From positions 3,085,501 through 3,149,500 of the forward strand of contig NC_016459.1 of the NCBI RefSeq assembly GCF_000226115.1: 64,000 bases of DNA, written 5' to 3'. The notes under the pieces were generated by a model. It was not told the origin of the DNA. It made no database searches and worked only from the letters and a program-made list of their open reading frames with translations. Below, one piece after another: positions 53,654-64,000 of the stretch (the stretch's first letter is position 1; every line of letters starts with the position of its first letter). Both the position numbers and the translations under genes were made by a program. The DNA comes from Thermothielavioides terrestris NRRL 8126. Taxonomy: Eukaryota; Ascomycota; Sordariomycetes; Sordariales; Chaetomiaceae.

Positions 53654-56239
53654 CTAAGCAATGTCCAGAACAACCCTCTCAGCACCGTCAAAAAAGGCCG
53701 GGTCTGCCCCGCTAGTTATGCCGATCCGCTCCCAAGCGCCCGGCACGCGCCGCGACCGTCCCAAGACGAGAACAAGACACCTCAGCGTCTGCCTCTGGAG
53801 CACCAAGCACATGGTGTTGCCGGTCCACGACTTCTTCGGCCACGGCTCTCCATGCGGCACGCGAATGACGGTCGAGACATGCTCGCCGCCGATGTCGCCC
53901 GTCCACGGCCGCAACGCGGCGTCGGGGTTCAGGGGCATGGCGCCGCTCTCGAGACGCGTGAGCCCCTCTATTTTATAATCGTAATAAAAGATCTCCTCGG
54001 GGTCCCAGCGCGTCTGGCTAACTTCGCACCTGAGCTCCCTGGCAGCGACGCGGGCGCTGACCGTGATGACCCCCGACGCAGCATCCCACTTTTTCACTTC
54101 GAGGTCATCAACCACCGGGTCGTAGTCGTCGGTAAACCTGGCGTGGACGTGCGACACGGGGCCCTCGAGGCTCGCCCAACTCCAGGATGGCGCGTAGAAC
54201 CCCGGCTGCACCCTGCACAGGTGCTTGAAGCCGGGGCCGTTCCACGACTCTGCCTGCCACGCGAGGGTTTCCACGGGCGCGTTCGCCCACATGCCCCACA
54301 GCGGCACCCAGCCGCGGGCGTTCGCGATGCGCCGCATCGTCGCCGCCATGGCCGGCAGCCGGTCCGACGGATGCGTGATGTCGCGCCGCGTGTACTCATC
54401 CACCAGGTCCATCCACGTCCGGTGGGTGACCTCGTCCAGGCGGGCGCTCCACGACGGGCCCGTCACGCCCGCGCCGAAGCCTTCCCAGATGGAGTGGGTG
54501 TGGCACTCAAATTTGAGGGCCGATTCGGTGAAGAAGATGGTGCGCGCCGACAGCATGCTGCAGGGGTAGGGGGGCTCTCGAGTCAGGCAAAAACACTTGG
54601 GAATCGTTTCAAGTGACGGCCGCGGCGGACATTGCCGCGGCCAAAGGGACGTACCGCTCCTGCCAGATCCACGCACGCGTCGAAACCTTGCCATAATCGC
54701 CCCCACGCCTCTCCATTCCGATCGGCTGCGATCGCCGCCGGACCTGGAAGCTGAGCTTGCCTAGGGTGGGTTCGCTTAGACTGAGGTCGAATGGCCGCCA
54801 TTTGAGGTCGCGCTGGACAAGGATATGGTCGTTCTCGGATGTCTGATGTGAGGATTCGATGCGGGAAACACGTCAGTGATTTATTACTGCATTTTCATTG
54901 TCAGGGGTCGTGAAGAAATAGGTACGAACCGCCGAGCCAGCGGCAATAGTCAGCGTTGCGTTGCCGTAGATGCTGCCCATTTTAGGCGCCTGCTGCGCAA
55001 AATCGGGAATGGACCCTTGGATGATGCACAGACGGTCGATCCAGACGTATTCGATGCCCAGGATACGGGCGATGACGACGACATCCTGAAACAGCGGCGG
55101 CAGGTCCTCGAAGGCAATGCCCGCCTTACGCGTCTCCAGAGTGGACACGTCGGTCAGGAAGGTCGACGGCGAGACGGGGCCCCAGCAGTAGCTCAGCGTC
55201 AGGTAAGGGGCCCGCTTCGCCGTCCCCTGCGTTTCCAGCAGTCGGATGCCGCTGGGCGTGCCACTGTTGAACGCGTTCACCCACAGGACCCGATCGGGCA
55301 GTATGGGGTGATGTCCCCCCGGAGAGCACTTGTGGTGTAGCATGCACGTCTCGACGTGGGACTTGATGAACTTGAAGCACTCAACCGAACGGGAATGTGG
55401 GGAGATGGGGGAACCGGTGCCGATGTGTCTGATGAGTTCGCCAAGGACGAGCTCTGAGTGAGGGAGGTTTGTCAGCAGTCTTGAATCCATGTCTGGGATG
55501 GGGGAGGAGAGAGGGGTAGAGGCATACGGCCGACTGTTGACTGTTCAGGTGCCACGGCCCGTCTGTAAATCTCTATCTCCACCACCGACTGCTCTTCGCC
55601 CTCGGATTCTGTGATCTCGATGGTCCAAGTTACAGTCGAACCCTCGGGCCACAATACACCCAGATCGCGCAGCACCTCGGCTCCTTGCGTAATGCTAGTC
55701 GTAGACCCACGAGGATGCAATCTCACTACCAGAGGGAGGTTGGGAGCCAACAAGAGCTCCGTGAATGAATTTTTCTCCTTTTCCCAACCGGGAGAGACAG
55801 CGCTGAGTGACGCGGCAATCATGGCGCAGGTGAGGCACCCGCGCTGTGAAGACTCGAGAAGCTCTGTTGACTTGCTGACCGTGATCTTCGCGACTGGCGT
55901 CTCCGGCGGGATCACGTACTCGGACCGGGCCCATGCCAACTTGCCGTCGCCGGTACGGTCCTGCGGCGCCGCGTAGGGATCCAGGTTGTAGCACACGTGG
56001 CAGAGTTGGGGGGGCCGGATGTGGATCAGGTCCCGCGGGTCGCCTTGGGTAACCGATGAAGCCGGCTGTTGAAGTAGAGACATGAGCTCGGCAGTACTGG
56101 AAATGTTGAGGGACTTGGACACGACTATTTGGGCGGACTTGTCCCCCACAACGCGTGATAAAATCGGCGTTCCCCTCGGATGCTGAGAGGCTTCACCTGG
56201 TCCGCCACCGCCTTCCTTACCACGGGCCGGGTCGTTCAT
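53654..56239 (-). CDS. HET-domain protein (heterokaryon incompatibility family)
   Basis: Exons 55528-56239, 54931-55453 or nearby, 54655-54842 and 53654-54557; about 775 residues. The HET domain begins near residue 320 with APYLTLSYCWG and continues with FEDLPPLFQDVVVIARILGI and WIDRLCIIQ (WIDSLCIIQ is usual), then TRAWIWQERMLSARTIFF. The N-terminus contains CHVCYNL...CLTCAMIAA, common in this family. HET proteins trigger cell death or incompatibility when incompatible strains fuse; whether this one does is unknown. Intron 1 (55454-55527) has a GCTGAC branch and CTCAG acceptor. The donor of intron 2 is uncertain: GTTCGT at 54929 keeps the frame, while the better-looking GTACCT at 54925 does not. 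Intron 3 (54558-54654) joins QER to MLSAR. The exon 2 end may therefore shift. Confidence 0.82.
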
Positions 56240-58242
56240 GGTTAAAATGGTCGCGACGGATCAGGGAAGCTTGTTCTTGTCTAGGACAGGCGAGGTCGAC
56301 GGCGCTTTTGGTGTTTCGCCAAGCAGAATTGGAAAGCCGCGGTTGCTCTTGGACGGGGAAGAATGTCCTGTCTTTCCCAGTCGATGGATGCGGGGTTTCC
56401 CTGCTGCTGCCTGCTCCTCAACTTCCTCGCAACTTACCTTAGCCGAATGAGGCGATGCGGGGGCTGTGCTAGCTTTCCGTTAAAAATCAGGCTAGACGCA
56501 GACGTGACCCCTGCGAGGCTGCCGGCCAAGTATCAAGTCACGGCTGGGGAGACTTTCGACCGTGTCGGGACCTGTCGCCGTCGGGGCTCGATCAGCATCT
56601 GGAATAAAGTAACTTGAATTGCTGCGATTCGAGTCACCTGTGCTGCCAAGTCTTGAGGGGAACTTATGCAATCGGGGACGATTGCTGAACGTGAGGGCTC
56701 GCCGGCTGGATGTGAGGCCGTGGCCGTACATCCCTCGACATTCGGCACTCTTTGCGCTGAATGGCCTTGTCTGCCTACCGTAAAGGACCTACTAGCCACG
56801 ACAGCCCCGGTCATCAAAGACCCAAGTGTGGCTCAGGGCCCATATTCCAACACAAAGATCGCGCGCCAGAAGCCAAGCCAGGCGTAGGGTGCGCCATCCT
56901 TCCCATTCCTCAAACCTGAGAGGTGTTCCTTCACCTTCTCATATGCTCTCCGGGCCTTGAGCAACGCTCTAGGCTCCACCGGAGAAGCGTAGTCGCCAGA
57001 GTCGAGTAGAATGCTAGAGCCCTGCCAATTCTTCTCATACCAAACCTTTTGCATGGGCGGAGTCCGATCGCGGTCGAAGAAGTACGTTTGGCACGCTGAT
57101 CTTGAGCTCGACCGTTGCGACTGCCACATACTCGGTACAGGATGGTGGAATGGTCGCGGACGGGCTTAATGTAGCTCGCTGAGCTCTCGCCCTTGCACTC
57201 GCACATACTCGTCGAGTGTCTTATGCAACCTCACTCATAGCAACAAGTGAGCTCCTTGAACATAGGTCCAGCAGAAACATCTCCAAATGCATGTAGCCGA
57301 GAGCAACACGGCGGTTGACTTGTCGCCGGCCGCAGGCACATTGAGCGGTTGAGAAGGCGTAGAGGCACCAGAGGCAGTTGGGCCGCGTTGTTCGCTGAGA
57401 AGGCACGAGAATCGGCTTCGGAGCAGAAAATGGAGATCAAGGCGTGCTCTTGTTGTCAAGCTGGGATTTAGAGCTCTGGAGAACCACAATGCTCGGAAAT
57501 GTTTGGGCTGTTGTGGCGTGCGGCAGAGCGGCAACCCCTAGCCCCTGGTCCAACCACAAACACCAAGCTGGGCGGCAGAGCCGCAACCGGGTAGCGTAAG
57601 CCGACGGTCAGCAATGGCCTGTGCTAACTCTTCCTTTTGACGCACATCGCACAGCCGGAGCGGTACTGGGAGCGTTGTTGTTAAGTCCTAACTCGCTGCT
57701 GCGTGGAGGAGGGAACGTCCAATCTGTTGGAACCACTACTCGGGCGCGATCAATTGAAGCTACCGCGATCCGAGCACTCAACAGTAATGCGTTCAATCGT
57801 GGTGTTGAAGGTGTGTTGTACACTAATGAAGAAGACTGTGGAAGAGAGGGCGCAAGTTGGGCGGTCGTTGGGCGCCCGGGACCCCGGGCCGAGCGGATCC
57901 TAATCTCGGTGTTCCGGCCCAGGGCGCCGGGCTGGACCGAGCCAAGGCCCCGGGTCTGACACAATCCTCGGCCGGCAGAGCAGCGGACAACTCGGCAAAT
58001 TGGCAAAATACCCGCAGAGTTCATCAATGATAGCTTGTTCTACTATGTACTCTAATCATCTGTAACCATGTCATAACACAGCCATTACTCATTGTAAGCC
58101 CCCTCCCAACCGCCTCACCTTCCTAACATCTCGCTCATCCAACCATAATACCACAGCCAAAGTCCAACTCACCACTCAGTCAGTACACAACACACCATCA
58201 CTTACACAGCATACAATTCCTTCCGCCCAACTACCCCTCCCC
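56240..58242. other. intergenic region
   Basis: No gene I can support. A minus-strand frame at 56833-57129 (WYEKNWQGSSILLDSG, YAWLGFWRAIFVLEYG) looks somewhat coding-like but has no family or splice partner. The GC-rich segment 57880-57955 has several CCCGGG-type palindromes. Confidence 0.4.
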
Positions 58243-61200
58243 TCACAGCGTCAAAAAATCCAACTCCCGATTCCTCAGCACAGGCGACTCCACCACCCGC
58301 CCTCCATTCACCCCCGCACTCCCCGCCACACCACCACCACCCCCACCAGCGCCGGCACCAGCACCACCCCCAATCCCACCCCCCGACGCGGCCCCGCCAG
58401 CCCCAGCCCCAGCCCCAGCAGAAGAAGTAGCAGCAGAAGAAGAAGCAGAAGCAGAAGCAGCCGCCCGGGCCCTAGCCGCAGCCCGCGCGCGCGCCGACCC
58501 AACCGCCTCCTCGACGCTCTGCACCAGCTCGTCCAGCGTGACCGGCGTCATGGGCGGCTGGGGCGGCGGCGGCGGCGGGGGAGGTGGCGGGGGGGCGGAC
58601 GCGGGCGCGGGCGAGGGGCTGACGACCAGCCAGTCGATGGATTCGAGCGAGTCCAGTGGCTCGAGCGCGCAGTTGCCGCTGCCGCCGTCGCTGCCGCTGC
58701 TGCTGCTGCCTGGCTTGGTGTTGTCGTGGGGGTGGTCCGGGCTGAGGGTTGTTGTTGCGGTGGAGGTGGAGGATGAGGAGGAGGAGGTGGTGGTGGTGGC
58801 GGTGGTGGAGGAAGAGGATGAGGTGGGGTTGTTGGTGGTGGTGGCGGTGGCGGCGTCCGAGGTTAGACCCAGCGTGAGCCCGAGCTCGGTTTCGAGGCTG
58901 AGCACGTACGGGTCGCGGCAGATCGGGGTGCCGTCTGCGGTCGCGTGGGCGAGGTTGCTGCGCGGCTGGGTCGGGTGGATGATCTCCTCTGCCGGGAGGG
59001 GGGTCGATGTCGGGCAGTTGCTGACGGTGACTTGGTTGTTGTCTTCGCCGGACGGCGTCGCCACGGCGGCGGCGGCCGGCTCAGCCAGCCACTCCTCGAT
59101 GGTCTTGTCTACTGCGGTGTCGTCGTCGACGGCAGAGGCGGCGGTGGCGGCGGGAGCTGCTGGGGGAGCAGGTGCGGTTGTGACGGCGGCCGCAGGTTCG
59201 CTGGCCTTTTCGGCGGCACTGTCGATGGAGACGCTCAAGAACGAGAGGTCGCCGGAGGTGCTGGGGAGGAGCATGGGGACGGTGTTATCGGCGCTCGAAG
59301 GCGCTGGCCCCGTGGTTGCCCAGCCCTGCGAGGTGGTGCCGTCGTTGCCGGTGTGGACGAAGTCGGCAAAGGACGCATGGAAGAAGTCGAGGTCAAAGGT
59401 GCCGGTCTCAGCACATCCCTGATCTACCGTGACCGCGTTGGAGCCCTCACGGCTCTGCGCGGACCCCGGAGGAGTTGGGCACACCGGGAGGCTGTTGCTC
59501 AAGAACGTCGGGGTGATAGTGCCGTAGTCCACGGAAGAAAGGCTAGAGAGCCGGCGACGCTTCATGGCGCGCGGCTCCTCAGGGATAGTCTCCAGCCTGT
59601 CCGTCGACAGACAGCTAGTGTCACTGCCGGAGCCCCAGTGGTTATTGCTCCCAAACAGCATGCTGCTGCTGCTGGCGCCCTGGTACCGGCCAACGAGCGT
59701 GCTGACGTCGAACCCGCCCGACTTGACCATCTCGGACCGGATCTCGACGAGCATGGTCTTGAGCAGCTGGTACATCCTCGCCGCGGGCTGGTACAAATGG
59801 CTCATGTCATAGATGGCTGAGGAGAGGACCTGCAGATAGCGCAGGTTGCTGTGGTGGTCGAGCTCGGCGCTCTTGTGCGCAAGCGCTGCCATCAGCGCGA
59901 GGGCCGCCGTCCCCGCGTGCTGGATCGCTGTCAGGCTAACGCGCCTCCCGTCGAAGCGTTGGCGGTGATGCCAGAAGATGCGGGCGACTCGGATGGCATG
60001 CTGTGTGCACATGCTCCGAGACATGGACGCCCTGTTGTCATGATGAGGAAGAGGCGCCATCCACGAAGGCAGGCGGCTCGACGCGTCCTCCTGCCCAGGC
60101 GATTCGGGGCTCGGATAACGCGCAGCAACGGATCCGTCGAGCGACATGGGCCCATATTTGGCCCACGGCCGGTGTAGGAGGATCATGCAGATGTGGAACT
60201 GCTGATGAAGCATGAAGAAGCCCATGGGCGCCGACTTGATGTTCACCGGCTTCCAGGTCAGGTTCTCCGGCAGCCTGCGGTACCAGTTGTGGAAGAGCCG
60301 CTCCAGGCCGATGAAGTGCAGGTATGCTCGATCCTCGCCCGCTTTGGTCGGGAACACGTGGGCGGCGCCGCACGTCGAGTTCTGGAAGTCGGCGACCCTG
60401 CCCCCCAGCTCCAGCAGCTCAAACATCTGCCGGTAGATGACGGCCTGGCTCGCCACCGTGCCCAAGTTGGAGTCGGTCACGGGCTTGGCAGGAGCTCTGG
60501 GCAGCACATCAACCGCGACGTCGTGTATCTTGATGGCGGTCGGGCGCCCTAGGAACAGGGCCAGCTTCCGGTCAACCATGACGCACGCCGACATGACCTG
60601 GCGCCTGGTCTGTCTTTCCAGTTCCGAGAGGTCCGGCCCGATTGGGTTGACATGCAGTCCGATGTCGAATGCTAGCCGGTTCGCCATCCCTTCGTCTTGT
60701 TAGTGTCTACCGTTTGAAGCCAGGTCTGAGCACGACCTACCCGAGTACATCCATCCCGCCGAGTCGCGGCCCACGCCGCATTCCAGGTCCGCAAGGAGGA
60801 GAAGCGCCTGGACGGAAGGGATCCCGCCAGGCTTCTCGAGCTCCACCTCCAGCATCGATTTGGCTTCCCGGTGGAACGTACTCTCCCGGTTTCCCAGCGC
60901 GGTCCTCTTCACGTCCTCCCGATCCCAGTCGGCAAAGCGGTAGCCGACGGCCAGGATTGCGAGGTGCAGGAACAGCGAGTAGAACCTCGGGTCCTGGGTG
61001 GTCCGGCCGGCCTCGAAGGCCGTCTCATCCACGACCTGCTGCCAGGGGTTATAGAAGTCCCAGAAACACCTCATTAGATGGTCGTGGGTGGCTGGTCGGA
61101 GGCCGGCAATGAGGCGCTCGGCACGGCGGACTTGGTCGGGCCGATCTAGCGGGGAGAAGGTGCATGCCGAGTTGGCGTGAACGTGGCTGTTGGCGGTGGG

Positions 61201-62008
61201 ACCGAAGAACCGGGACCTCCCAACCGACTGATCGTAGACGTAGCTTCCCCTCGCACCGAGAAGATGGCGCGTCCCGCCTTCCCTCTTCGGCTCGGCTTCT
61301 TGCAACAGCAGCGGGTCGATTAGGCGGGCCAGACTTGAGTGGCTGGCCGAGGGGAGGCTGCTCTTTGGCGGCTCGGCCTCGACCATTATCACATCCTCGT
61401 CGCCCGACCCTGGCGGGGTTGGGGGCTGGTTTACTGGTGGTGGTGGTGGCGGTGGTGGAGGCAGTTTTGCTTCCGACGTCGTCGTCGGTCTCTCGTTGAG
61501 AGTTTGGCCCTGCTGTTGCTGGTGCTGCTGTTCTCGCTGCTGTCTCGCTTGGGCTTCTTGCCTCGTCTTGGGCGGGTGCACTGCTGGAGGGGGGACAACG
61601 CCACGCTCCCTCAGCATCTCCTCCAGCAGGGCGATTCTACTTGACAAAGATGACATGTACGCCTTTGATATCGGTCTGTTGCGGGTTAGAGGGGCCCGGG
61701 CATGCGCTGACGGGGGACCAGGGAATCGGGTCGGGTACCTACCGCCGCCTTTCGTCGTCGTCCTTGATGATGCAGGTCGCCCCTGTCCTCCTGCACTGGG
61801 CGCACTCGGTCTCACCCTCGGCCACAACGCACCGTATCCTCCTCTCGCGGCAAGACGAACAGGCGATGGAGGCCCGATGTCGGACCTGCTGCTTGTTGGA
61901 TGAGCGGGATGAGGGCGCGGGACTGGCCGCATGCTCGGAGCCTGCTCTGTCGCTCTCGCCCTCGGAGCGCGACCTGCGCTTGCCTCCCCCAATTGCCGCT
62001 GCTGCCAT
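58243..62008 (-). CDS. Zn2Cys6 fungal-specific transcription factor
   Basis: Exons 61743-62008, 60741-61675 and 58243-60689 encode 1215 residues. The binuclear zinc cluster is C50-x2-C53-x6-C60-x8-C69-x2-C72-x6-C79 (ACSSCRERRIRC...CAQCRRTGATC). The first splice joins DDERRR to PISKAYMSSLSSRIALLEEM, a coiled-coil dimerisation segment. The middle is a fungal_trans domain (LMRCFWDFYNPWQQVVDE, LAILAVGYRFAD, VQALLLLADLECGVG, then SGMANRLAFDIGLHVNPIG restored by the second splice, and MSACVMVDRKLALFLGRP). The C-terminal 400 residues are low complexity: Ala, Ser/Thr runs, Pro runs and a Gly-rich tail, probably activation regions. Introns are 67 and 51 bases, both GT-AG. Nuclear; target pathway not predictable. 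The antisense strand is widely open because of GC richness. Confidence 0.92.
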
Positions 62009-64000
62009 GGCCGAGAAGCCGGGTCAACTGTCTTGGGTGAGCTAAGTGCTGGGTTTTGCACGGCGTATCTGAACTGCGTGCTTATTCTTGTGCTATGCTC
62101 TTTCTAGCTGATCAGTTGGCGGCAATGAGCGAGCAAAAGCGAGCGAAGAACGTAAGCGGGACACAGCAAATGCGGATTCCAAGCTGCAACCTGGCCGACA
62201 CGCGCGAGCGGACCCGGCTTCTTTAAATGTGGTCTCCATCGCAGCGCCGAAGACAACAGCCGTGTGCCTAAAGATTGACCATCCCGGCTCGGTGCAGGGG
62301 GCAGCGAGCGCCCCGCAGACCCCGTGTCCTGCTGAGGGTGGGCACGCATTGCTGGGACAGGGCGTCGGGACGGAATGCAATTCTTGTTTGGCGGATGGAG
62401 GGCCCACCAGCAGTCCCAATAGTTGAGTTAAGGCCGGGTTCCCGGTCAGTTATTACGGGGTCGTCAAGTCCACCTACCTCTCTCATCCAGCAAAGGGGGC
62501 CCAGAACAATGACCCGAGGTTCTGGCGACATGACCTCGCCGTACCCTTGTGTGGCAGCAGTTCCACGCGTTGCGCTAAGCCGAAACACTGCCTAGCCTGC
62601 CCACTTGCCTCGTGGCGGAGGGGATCTGGGGGGTCTGGGGCGGGGACTGGGGCGTTGGCGGCACGGGGCAGACCTCGGGGGTTCGGACATACTGCGTAGC
62701 CAAATCGCGGCAATTCGATTCGCGGCACCAGTTCACTTCGTTCGCTGCGACTGTTCGAACCCTGGGCCGAGTCGCAAGCCGATTCGTCAATGTCAGCATC
62801 GGACGGCGCCCCGCCATTGGCTCAGCGCCCCCCCGCAGCCATCCCGGCCTGTCTGAACTCTGTAATGATAGCGGATCCACGCTCCCCACATTGCCATCCC
62901 AGGAACCACGAGGATATGGGGCTGGGGAAAGTTTGTGGAGGATCCATCCGAATGACAGACCAGACGAGGCAGTGACAGATGGGGCCACGCGTCGTCTGCC
63001 AGCTTCCATCGAGGGCACGCATTTCCTGGACATTTATCACAGCGGCGAAAAGGTCGAGGGGAGACGGAGAGGGGAGGTGAAATGCATGACCCCGCACCAC
63101 CCCAAGCAATGACGCAGTGCGGAATATCTGCGAGATAACTGCATGGTAACGCTAACAATTAGTTAGCCCGCTTTCTCGAAGTCCCACGGAACAGATCGGC
63201 ACGGTTTCTGCGGGAGAGCGGCAGAGGAGGGCCGCTGGGCCGTTTATGGTTCGGACGTCGGCTGAGCAGTGCGACGACTAACTAGGTAGTGTAATGTCTT
63301 AGCAAGCAGGAGCACGAGTCATTCGGCGTCCCGCCCTTGGGCCCAGCGCTGCTGGACTTAATGTAAAACCACCATTTGGAACCATCACACCTTGGCGTGC
63401 AATGGGGATGGTCACAAGGCCCACTTCCCCATTCCCCATGGAGTGGAGGCTCGGGCGGCGCTAGTATAGTGGCGCTGTTCTGGGCGCAGTGTCAATTACC
63501 GTAAGGTATTGTAAATATCGGTGCGGGTGACAAGTCCGATCGGAAGAGGGAGGAGTCCTTCCCAACAGCTTGCACCCTAGTGTAGAGCCGTAATAGTCTC
63601 ATAAGATAGCCACAGGCTCTACGGTGTAGATAGGACTCACTTGTTCGAGGAGTTCTTGTTGGACTCGATTATCTTGTCATGGCAACTTCTCTTTCATACG
63701 TATCTTCCTCTCCCCAGCGGATCTCTTCTCTCAGCGGAACCCACCTGGCCGCTCGGACATTTCGAGCCTCGGACTCGCTCTTAAGGTTGAGATCACAACC
63801 TCACCCCGTTGGAGTTAGTTATCTTGCTGGGAAAGTTTGATGAATTGAAGCTGAACCGGATTTCTCCGAAGGCGAGTGAGGGACAGATCCAGTTCTGGCA
63901 TCAGATTCAAAATTACGCATCCTTTGTGTACACAGTAAAGGCATGAAACTTTCCAAAATGACACCACGAGGGAAGGCACCTGTGGGGTTGCCTTTCTTCC
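62009..64000. other. upstream region of the Zn2Cys6 gene, to window end
   Basis: No supported gene. Near the right edge an ATG at 63679 opens 53 codons (MATSLSYVSSSPQRISSLSG...), Ser/Arg-rich like a mitochondrial presequence, ending at 63840; it could be a first exon of a gene beyond the window or chance. GTAGAGCC (63582-63589) and GGCTCTAC (63613-63620) form an 8-base inverted repeat. Confidence 0.35.

Noticed and set aside
55493..55527. 35-base intron in the HET gene that would use the acceptor CATCCCAG
   Set aside because: Too short for a fungal intron and without a branch point; the acceptor at 55454 with a GCTGAC branch gives a normal 74-base intron in frame.
58538..59820. Two open frames of about 290 codons on the plus strand
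   Set aside because: Both are antisense to the low-complexity C-terminus of the Zn2Cys6 factor and are themselves low complexity.
1..64000. CRISPR arrays, bacterial operons, prophage, rRNA genes
   Set aside because: No regularly spaced repeats, ribosome-binding-site-led gene strings or rRNA sequence were seen; gene structure is eukaryotic throughout.

Overview
This is nuclear DNA of a filamentous ascomycete (Pezizomycotina), most likely a sordariomycete. The evidence is genes split by 49-190 base introns with GCTGAC/CTAAC-type branch points, fungus-specific families (HET domain, Zn2Cys6 and C2H2 regulators, an Atg28-like protein), GC-rich coding DNA, and two transposons destroyed by repeat-induced point mutation (RIP: CpA/TpG converted to TpA). 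Species assignment is inference.

Layout. 1-5886: right part of a RIP-wrecked Ty1/copia retrotransposon (protease, integrase, RT and RNase H remnants, polypurine tract, 3' LTR). 5887-9111: mostly gene-free, with one small spliced secreted-type gene on the minus strand. 9112-13585: a large C2H2 regulator gene convergent with a double GFA-domain gene whose start is broken by an 11-base duplication. 14781-17271: a decayed membrane-protein-like gene and an intact C2H2 gene. 18846-19445: an orphan gene with tandem repeats. 21209-26584: a RIP-mutated Tad1-like LINE on the minus strand, flanked by a 14-base target-site duplication. 27170-39785: housekeeping block (kynurenine 3-monooxygenase, methionine aminopeptidase 1, Erv14 cornichon, Prp17, a medium-chain reductase, a secreted cell-surface protein). 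43327-44939: MFS transporter. 47285-49294: pyruvate kinase. 50124-52286: Atg28-like coiled-coil protein. 53654-56239: HET-domain protein. 58243-62008: Zn2Cys6 transcription factor. The remaining stretches are intergenic.

The genes are independent fungal transcription units, not an operon or an evident biosynthetic cluster. Pyruvate kinase, Bna4, Map1, Erv14 and Prp17 are core functions. The HET gene, the orphan gene, the decayed genes and the transposons are the accessory part. Exon maps were built by eye from splice signals and reading-frame continuity; every spliced total is a whole number of codons.

Most worth checking: three GC-AG introns among about 32 predicted introns, the frame break in the GFA gene, the exact target-site duplication of the LINE together with RIP confined to its core, an unreported small spliced gene at 7926-8370, and an inverted repeat pair upstream of prp17. 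I saw no clearly new multi-gene system.
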